DNA of 64,000 bases from Chitinophaga agrisoli (GTDB taxonomy: Bacteria > Bacteroidota > Bacteroidia > Chitinophagales > Chitinophagaceae), in assembly GCF_008386695.1 (NCBI RefSeq), contig NZ_VUOC01000002.1, positions 1,108,481 through 1,172,480 on the forward strand. Direction: 5' to 3'. Shown one piece after another: positions 1 through 8,300 of the stretch (its first letter is position 1; each line of letters starts with the position of its first letter). The notes beneath the pieces were generated by a model. The model was not told the origin of the DNA. It saw nothing but the letters and a program-made list of their open reading frames with translations, and ran no database searches. The translations under genes were made by a program, and so were the position numbers.

Positions 1-1
1 G

Positions 2-78
2 TGTACTGCTCACCGATTTTCAACTCATAGGTATAGACGATTCATGACAAAGATTTATATATTTTATGGAACATGCAA
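2..78. repeat. Left copy of the direct repeat flanking the RHS operon
   Basis: This stretch aligns with 24648-24722 with about 68 of 75 positions identical and one 2-base gap; the central 20 bases (46-65) are identical. Read on the minus strand it holds the same promoter-like pair as the right copy: TTG at 76-78 and AATCTTTG at 48-55, with a 20-base spacer in both copies. The right copy sits before the first gene of the RHS operon, so this copy may be the promoter of another minus-strand operon that continues left of the window. It could also be one end of an integrated or duplicated segment. Confidence 0.8.
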
Positions 79-278
79 CTTTTTCCTAAAAAAATTTCCA
101 TTGGCCAACTCAACCAGTTCAATACTTCCGTTTACTTTCATAAACAAGGCATCCAAAGCAACCAGAGCAGATATTTGCACGTCTTACAATCTATACAAGT
201 ACCTGCCCTGGCTTCATCTTAACACCTGGATGGAGCTCACGCGGAACATCTCCATCCAGATGTTATCCGATCCCACTA
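79..278. other. Non-coding spacer downstream of the RHS operon, with hairpin
   Basis: No supported gene lies here. A perfect 10-bp inverted repeat (226-235 with 250-259, 14-base loop) begins about 20 bases after the stop codon of the last operon gene on the minus strand. It has no clear T-run, so it may be a 3' end stabiliser or a weak terminator rather than a classical intrinsic terminator. An 88-codon frame on the plus strand (44-310) runs through the repeat and hairpin and looks accidental. Confidence 0.5.
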
Positions 279-1670
279 TCAAGGAACATCAGCTGCCTCC
301 TGCTCAATAATCAACGCATTCAGATAAGAGAAATCACCATAAGTAGCGCTATCCACCGGAGAATACATTGCAATCTTTATCTTCCCCTCCGCATCCGGTA
401 TCACATTGCCCACCACCATCTGTTGCGTTACATTATCAATAGCGCTCTGTAGAAGCTCCTGACCACCATTAATACGCCATACACCATATCTTGGGCCAGT
501 TACCCCTGATTTACGGGAGGCCACCAGTTTAACCTTATATGATTTTTGTGCATCCAAACCGCTGATGATCAGGTTACTCAGCGAGTCATACTTTTTGCTA
601 TAATTGAACCAGAAGCTCTGTAATACAATATCCGGTACAATACCACTGTTATCGCCGGTCACCGCTCCATCTGTATCATTACTATTGGCGTTTGTACCGG
701 TACCGAAACCAGTCCAGTATTCAGGTCCGGCGCCGCCATTATCGACAGTCCATCCGGTAACAGGATCAGTAGCCGTTATATGATTACCGTTTACGGGGCC
801 ATATACGTTAAACCATCCTGGCACTGCCGGTGCAGGTGTATTGGAGAAGTTAACCCGTAAAACCATTGCCTCAGCGGCGGTATTTACCTGAACGGTAAAA
901 TCATCACTAGCCTGCTTACCACCGGTTGTGGTAACGGTTAATCGGTAAGCGTAGGTCCCGGACACAAGCCCTGTGATGGTGCAAGTAGCAGTTGTAGCAT
1001 TCGTAATGGTGGAGCTGGAAGGTCCTGACAACTGCATCCATTGATAGCTGTTGATAGTTGCACCGTGGGTATCTATGCCCGGTGTGAGCACTAATCCGCT
1101 ATTGGGCAATGTAATAGCTGTATCCCGCACCGTAACTACAGGTATGGGTTCTGATAGTTGGAAGGAAAGACTTACACCGTACAGCGACTCAATGTATACC
1201 CGGTCACCCTGAGCCAAAGCGGGATAAAAGCGTATTTTCCCGGAGAGGCTGTCCATCATGACGCCGTCATTGAGGTCACGGTACTGGAAAAGCCCGTTAC
1301 GCCATACTTTTACATTGCCAAGGCGAAAGCCATTGTTGGTGTAACTGGTGTCGCCAGCGACTGGAGTGCCTGTTCCCTCTCCTACTTTGAATTGAACGCT
1401 TTTGCCGATACTGGCGCTTTTGTAGGTGATGGTATCCTGGCCAACGATGGCCAGCGCCGTATCGCCCAGGTTTACAAGCTGCAGGCGTTTGAAGGCGGTA
1501 CGGCCGTTGCCGGTGTTGTATAAATAGCCCAGGGTGTCGCTGGTTTTGTTTTCAATGACCAGTTCACCTTTTTGGACGGTGATGGTATCTTTCTTTACCT
1601 GCAGATTGGTTTGGGAAAATGCAGTAAAGGAGAGTAATAGGAATAAAATTCCAAATAGTGATTTACACAT
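279..1670 (-). CDS. Secreted PKD-like domain surface protein, last gene of RHS operon
   Basis: This 463-residue protein has a clear Sec signal peptide (first ~19 residues, ending in the TAFSQ region). A PKD/REJ-like Ig-fold module is visible at about residues 190-262 (SYQWMQLSGP, then a TVTTTGGKQASDDFTVQV-type ending). It is followed by a conserved Bacteroidota C-terminal module beginning VLRVNFSNTPAPAVPGWFNV that resembles a galactose-binding/jelly-roll domain. No catalytic motif is visible. It starts 42 bases after the upstream lipoprotein gene on the same strand and so is probably co-transcribed. A role as a surface adhesin or carbohydrate-binding accessory of the RHS system is inference. 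It lacks an obvious T9SS C-terminal sorting domain. Confidence 0.75.
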   Translation of the reverse strand: MCKSLFGILFLLLSFTAFSQTNLQVKKDTITVQKGELVIENKTSDTLGYLYNTGNGRTAFKRLQLVNLGDTALAIVGQDTITYKSASIGKSVQFKVGEGTGTPVAGDTSYTNNGFRLGNVKVWRNGLFQYRDLNDGVMMDSLSGKIRFYPALAQGDRVYIESLYGVSLSFQLSEPIPVVTVRDTAITLPNSGLVLTPGIDTHGATINSYQWMQLSGPSSSTITNATTATCTITGLVSGTYAYRLTVTTTGGKQASDDFTVQVNTAAEAMVLRVNFSNTPAPAVPGWFNVYGPVNGNHITATDPVTGWTVDNGGAGPEYWTGFGTGTNANSNDTDGAVTGDNSGIVPDIVLQSFWFNYSKKYDSLSNLIISGLDAQKSYKVKLVASRKSGVTGPRYGVWRINGGQELLQSAIDNVTQQMVVGNVIPDAEGKIKIAMYSPVDSATYGDFSYLNALIIEQEAADVP

Positions 1671-1712
1671 GACGATAGATTAAGGTAAGGGATAACGAAA
1701 TGTCTTACGTGA

Positions 1713-2354
1713 TCATGAATTATCATAACCGATCCTAAACTCCACTAGTATACCATGACTGAATGTATAAATTGCCAAATAGGTTTCATACTGATTATGA
1801 AACGTGTATTTTTTTTCTATTCCTTTTTCACTGATTTCCCATTTTTTGTCACGATATATGTTTAAAAACTCAGATTCAGACATCCCTAACTTGACCCCCT
1901 TTTCCGTTTCAAACTCCGTAACGTCTAAAAATGACGACGAATCACGTCTATTAAATGAGGAACTATATTTGACATTATATATATCATATTCATATTTTGC
2001 GCCCCCGTAAGCAGGATAAAGAATCATGACCTGAGATTTATCCCTATTATAAACTGTAGCGCACTCGCATTCGCCAGGGATAACTACCGGATCAATGGGA
2101 CCTATTGCGTTTAAAACCGATTTAGGATCAGACAAATAAATTCCACTTATTGAAGAATCGAGCGTCCCAACTGTATCTTTCTTTTCTTCAAAAATATCTT
2201 TACGGACATGGGCTGAATCCTGCATTTGCTCTTTCACTTTCAGCAACGAATCAGTAGGTTTAGTAGAAACTGCATTTGTAGCCGTCTTTGTTGGACCTAC
2301 CTGAACACATCCGATTAACCATAATGATGTAATTAAACAGATTCTGTATTTCAT
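1713..2354 (-). CDS. Small lipoprotein, candidate immunity protein for the RHS toxin
   Basis: The 213-residue product begins with a short hydrophobic segment ending in a lipobox-like LIGC at about residues 13-16, so it should be lipidated and placed in the periplasm or outer membrane. I do not recognise its family. The C-terminal half is a compact mixed alpha/beta region (VKLGMSESEFLNIY, then a YTFHNQYETYLAIYTF strand pattern). It lies 28 bases downstream of the 2,911-residue RHS gene, the standard place for a polymorphic-toxin immunity gene. Like the toxin tip it is visibly AT-richer than the rest of the operon. A periplasmic lipoprotein fits a toxin tip that looks peptidoglycan-directed. 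The immunity role is inference from position, localisation and composition. Confidence 0.65.
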   Translation of the reverse strand: MKYRICLITSLWLIGCVQVGPTKTATNAVSTKPTDSLLKVKEQMQDSAHVRKDIFEEKKDTVGTLDSSISGIYLSDPKSVLNAIGPIDPVVIPGECECATVYNRDKSQVMILYPAYGGAKYEYDIYNVKYSSSFNRRDSSSFLDVTEFETEKGVKLGMSESEFLNIYRDKKWEISEKGIEKKYTFHNQYETYLAIYTFSHGILVEFRIGYDNS

Positions 2355-2382
2355 ATTGATAAACTAAAAAATAGAAAAATCT

Positions 2383-5300
2383 TTATTGTTTCACCTTGGG
2401 ATCCGCTTTACCTTCATTTCCATAATCCGGATTACCCGGTATATTAAAGTAAACATTTATTGTTCCACATCTGTTTATATAACTGTCCAAGAACTTTCCA
2501 AGATTAAACAGCACATCATAATTATTTACTCTAATACCTATACATCCTTTCGTGCCAATTTTGTTGACATCGGGATGCATCCTCAAGCCGGTTCTACCAT
2601 TAAAATCCGGTAAATGAAGTTTCCATCCTAAATTTGAATTAAACATTCTCATTCCTTCCTCCTTCGTCCAGCTAAATTGATTCGCTACATATGAATTATT
2701 GGGTGTTGGCCCATTTCCCCATGGGCCACTTGTGAAAGGATACTCATTTACTCGCACTAAGCCTCCATCTTCCATCACTTCCCTCAAATACATATAGCCT
2801 TGTATACCGTTAGGCTGGTTTCTTTCTAAATTAATTTTCTCACCAACCATATTTTCTGAGCTACTTACGTGACCGTCGAAATCCAATTGATAAGTTCCCG
2901 TACCAAATGCAATTATGTCTCTACCCGTCTTCTTTTCCTGGCCCAATGCATATTCTATTAAGCCGTTTACGTACACATCCGCCAGAAGCTGATCTTTATC
3001 TGTCCTCTCGTAGTCCAATTTTGTTAGATTCCTCTCTGTATATTTATTATGAAAAACATTTTCATATATAGAATAATCGGCTTCGCTAATTCTAATATTA
3101 CGCCTCGGTCCTTGATCGGAAACTATATCCAGGAAAACTCCTATATTATCAGATTTATCGAAAAAAATTGTTGTATCTCCTAATGGATCACTAAATAATA
3201 ATGGATTATTTCCGAAAGCCGAATAATCACTTATCCCAACTGTTGGACGAGGATCTATATTCCAACGTCTTCCAATTCTGCCATCATATTCCCAAAATTC
3301 TGCGGTATAACCACTTCCCCCTCCTTCCACTTCATCACTCTTCTCCTGTCCATTAAACCCATAACGATATCCGTTCAGCGCATCGCTACCGCCACCTTCA
3401 GCGCTTCCGCCGTCATATGAACCATCTGCAATAATCGCATCAAACCGATCATTAACCCCACTATTGAACCCTTCCGTAAAATTAATTGTCTTTGAGGCGG
3501 CATACTGGCCTGGCTGATTGCCACTCCTGCTACCAATACTCAACGACTCCGGCACACTATGTCCATTCACCACACTATTTCCAGAAGCCCAACCACCAGC
3601 TATTTTGTGTCCATTTCTACCGGGCATTAACATCCCGAAGGGATAATAATCCTGTGCAGAAGTAAGATTCGCCTCGTAGTGATCGATCGTATTGCCATTG
3701 GTGGATACTGGTTTCCGCACATCAGAAACTGTAGCCAACACATTACCTAAATGGTTACTTAATTCAAAGATCTTGTTATTGCGCGTAAAAGTAACATTTA
3801 TTCCGGTTCCTAGTCCTGGTATGTTCGTGGGAACAGGCGCTACTTTGTTCTGTATATTGGCATATAACTTGCTTATACCCAACCGGCTGCTACCATACAG
3901 ACCGGCCTCAGTCCGGGTAAGGTCGCCATTATTTACGCTGGCATCGCCGCTGGTGTATACGCTCATGATATTACCGCTGACATCCCTTACGTACCAGGTC
4001 TGTTTTCCATTCACATCTTTACTGATACGGTTTCCAGTGCCGTCGTATGTATAGCTTATAGTAGTACCATTGGTTTTATGAATACTTTGGATCTTACCAT
4101 ACACCGTCCATTTAATCTCATCAATACCTCCCTTACTATCCTGTATAAGATTTCCAATAGGATCATAACCATAATTTCCCCCTAATTGATTATCTATATC
4201 ATTGTCATACACCGTTGAATCAATTTTATCCTCAATATGGTCTAATTGATTTGTGCCGGATATATAAGCGTATGACAGACTATCCATTCCCAAGGGCTTG
4301 CCGGCAAATGTCTGGTTACCATTCCGCAGGTAACTCAGTATGTTGCCATTGGCGTCATAAGTCACTTTTTCCTTAAAGTCCTCTAATAGAGAAGGCGCCC
4401 AGGTATTGGTAGCCGTATTCAGATTACGTAAGGCGTTCATCGCCGTCAGCCGGTTCAGCACATCATAATTATAAGCGTACAGCAATGGCTCTCCCAGGAA
4501 AGGCACATGCACGCTCATAGCAGCGATATTACCGTTAAACAACGGTCGGAAGTTGCTACCGGCATCCGCCCCCTCTGCAAACGGTTTTACACCACTCTTA
4601 ATAGAGTTATAATCGCGGCCGCCGAAATAGTGCAAAGCAAAACCAAACGCATCTTTGGCCACTATATTGCCTGCGGTGCCATCGCCGCCCATATCAGAAG
4701 CGGATGTCAGCGAGGTACTATTAACACCCTTCAGCCAACCTTGCAGCGTATACGCGTAGTCCAGGCCCTGCACCTGTTGCTGGCCCAGTATCGTCCTGGC
4801 TAAGGGACCATGCTTATAATACCGGTAAAAAGCGTCATTCTCCCAGTAGATACTATCATGGCTGGTCTCCACGTTCGTCATCCGGTTCTCCGCGTCATAA
4901 CTATAGCGATGATAAAATGCATCTGATTCGCCTGGCTGGTAAGCCACCTGGTTCACTTTACCACTGATGAGATCATAGTTGTACACCATTCTACGCCAAC
5001 GGTTGTTAGTGACCTGTAGGATACTTCTCTTAAAGTCTTGCACCAGTGTATCCACATTACCAAGGACATCATAGCTGTAAAAAGTTCCGGCTGTATACTT
5101 ATACTGATCAAGATCAACTTTGGTATCATAGACAGCTGACCAGGACACCCTGTTACGGGCATTCGCAGCTGCCAATATATGCCCATCTTCATCACCTTCC
5201 AGCGGCGTGTAAGGCTTGTCATAAGCAGTACGGGTGATCTGTGTCTTGGTATTTTCAGCGCCAGTAAACCATTCAGATAAAACATCATCGCTCCGGCTGA

Positions 5301-8300
5301 TATCATCACTCATCCCAGCACTGCTTGTGATCTCCCCTACTTCTACAACGCGACCAAGCGGATCATACTGTGTATAACTATATGCATCCATCGGCTCCTG
5401 CTTCGCATTCTGCGAAACCGCCAGCCTGCCCAGGCGGTCATACCAGAAATGGCTGGTGCCCGCATCTGGTGTTTCCTGTTTGATCACTTTATTCAGGGTG
5501 TTATAATAATACCTGGTTGCCATTGTATGTGCCGGCACTAAATAATTACCTGCCGCACTTGCGGCTTTCACATCATTAGCCCAGGCCTGCGTACGGTTCA
5601 CCACCACACCTGCCGGCGGGACTGTTTTTACCAGGTTTCCTGCCTGATCATAATAATATAAGGTATAGTGGTACTCACTATTGTTATAATTGACTGTAAA
5701 CAGCTCCTTGTTCGCTGCCTGCAATGCAGTATTCAGGTAGTCTTGGTTAAAAGCGTTACGTACAGAATCCCTGTAGGCATAATACAGCTCTGATCCGGTA
5801 CTGGTCGCAAAGAAGTCATTATCAGAACAATTATTGTTATCGCTTGCAGCTGCAGGAAATACCGGCGATGCATTACCACAAAGCAGCGGGCCGTTGTTGA
5901 AGGTGTAACAGTTCTCGTATCCCGGGCAATTGATAATACCCGGCGTTACGTTAGCTGCCTTAGCTACTACCGAAATAAACCGAATCGTATCTATCAGTTC
6001 CCACTCACCATATTCATAGTCCAGTTCACTCATGATACAATTCTGATAGCTATTATTTGCAGGTACGTCGCCGCAACCGGTTTTGCCCTCCGCATTAGTA
6101 AGCAGCAATAATCCTTTGTTATCACTTCCCCCGACGCCAGCAATCGTGCCATCCTCATTTTGGGTAAGGGCATATATGGCCTGCACTCCATCCGCTTGTA
6201 TCAGATTTGACCAGGCCAGACCGTCACCGTCCTGATTTGTCCTATGTAAGACGATATCCTGGGGTGATTTGGCGAGCACCTGGGCCGCGATTGTACTACC
6301 ATCTGAATTGCGGTTAATAGCCAACCAGGAATCCTCGTTGCCGGCAGGTACTGCCACCTTTTTTGCAGACAATATAGTACCTTGTTTATCCAGGTCTAAT
6401 ATTGCACCAACGCCATCCTTATTTCCCCAGTCAGTTGCGTTCAATACATTGATCTTATAACCATTATTATTCTTAAATATATTAAGAAACCAGTTTGTTC
6501 TAGAATCAAGATCATATTGTCTGCTGAATACTACCTGGCCACTTTCCATCTCTATTTTCAACAATACGCCATTGTAGTTGCTACCATAAACAGATGTACC
6601 AGCTGCCACCAATGTTCCATCGTCATCTAACAGCTTTAAGGTGGGATCCGAATTTTGTGTTCCTATTCTTTGGGTCCAAATAGTATGTCCTAAACTATCT
6701 AACCGGCCCACCATCCAGTCTCCCACTACCCTTTCGAAATTAAACTCACCGGCAAATGCATAACCATCTCCGATCGGGAGGATATCCATCCCTTGCTCCC
6801 CATTAGTTGTTTTAAAACCTATCGCACGGCTCCACTGCACCTCTCCGTTCACATCCATTTTCACGATAAAAGCATCGCTCACATGACCTGCTGAATAAGA
6901 AGATGTAGTAGTACCAATAGCAATATACCCGTTATCCTTAGTAGGTCTCATGCGCACAAAATCATCATTCCCTGTTCCGCCATAGGTTTTTGCCCACTGG
7001 AAGTTTCCAAACCTGTCTGTTTTAACGACATAAGCATCCTTGCCTCCGTTACCACTACCTGTTGTAGATCCTACCAACAAGTACCCATTATCCGCTGTCT
7101 TTACAATATCACTGAAAACATCCGTGGCTGACGCCCCCGTAGAATATGTCCGTAGCAATTGACTGGGCGTACACACTACCGTATCCCTCGAAGATGTATG
7201 CTGACAGCTATCCCGGAACTTAAGATATTCCCAGGCCTGTTTATCAAAGCCCAGGCGATTGTTCATATAACCGGCAAACAGTTGGTTCTTCTGCAGCTGA
7301 GTGGTATCTGACTCCTCCACGCTTGGTACTACATCCGGATAGTCATGGGTGAATATTGTAAACAAGCTGTCCACCACATGACAGGTAGCGCACCCGGGCC
7401 CTGTATTACACTGCATCAACGCAGGAATTTTCAATGGGGCATCTGTGTAGGCGCAATTGGAAGCGCTATTGCACGCATTTATCAGTTTGTTTATATCTGC
7501 GGAGCTTATAACTACATTCCTCGTGCGTTTAAGATAGGCAGACAAGTCTACGTCTGATAACCGCTTATTTGCCACAAATTCCTTTTGCAGCTGCTGTAAT
7601 TTATCACACTCACAATCCGCCGGCTTGGTAAAACTTGGCTTATCCGCATAAGCAGGCTGCCTGTCATATGGTTTCGGCACCGTTATCATCATCGCGTTAC
7701 ACCCAAATGGCTTACCTGGATGCTCAGTGTTATACCTCCCTATCACCTCTTCGAAACTGTGGTAATCATAGCTGCCGCCTGGTTTTACCGTACTGGACCC
7801 ATAAGGATGGTCAAGATCAGATCCGTCCTTACATACTTGTACCAACTTATCTTTTACTTCATTCCATTCTGTTGTATTAGCAAAGGCACAAGGCGCCAAC
7901 TGCTGCAGCCAATATTCCGCATATGCTTTGCAGTTCTCATCATACGCTTGTTGCAAAGCCGCAGTAGCAGCAGCTGCTGCAGTGGTGGCATCCCCATTGT
8001 TCAGATAACCCAGCTGTTGCTGATTCAGGGCGTCCTGTGTATTGTTAAAATGCAGTTGCTTGCCGGCCAGATCGGATGCGGACACCTGACAAGCGGCATT
8101 TATTTTCGCATTAATGATATCCCGCTTAGCCTGCTGGTATAAACCACGGAAAGCCCGCCATGCCATATCCAGCTCACCCGGACACAGACTTGCCTCGTCA
8201 AAGGCGGCCTGCGCATTTCCGTATTTCACCATACAGGCATTGTCAGACTGGGGACATTTTATTGCAATTACCGCTACACTCCACATGGAGTAATTTTGCT

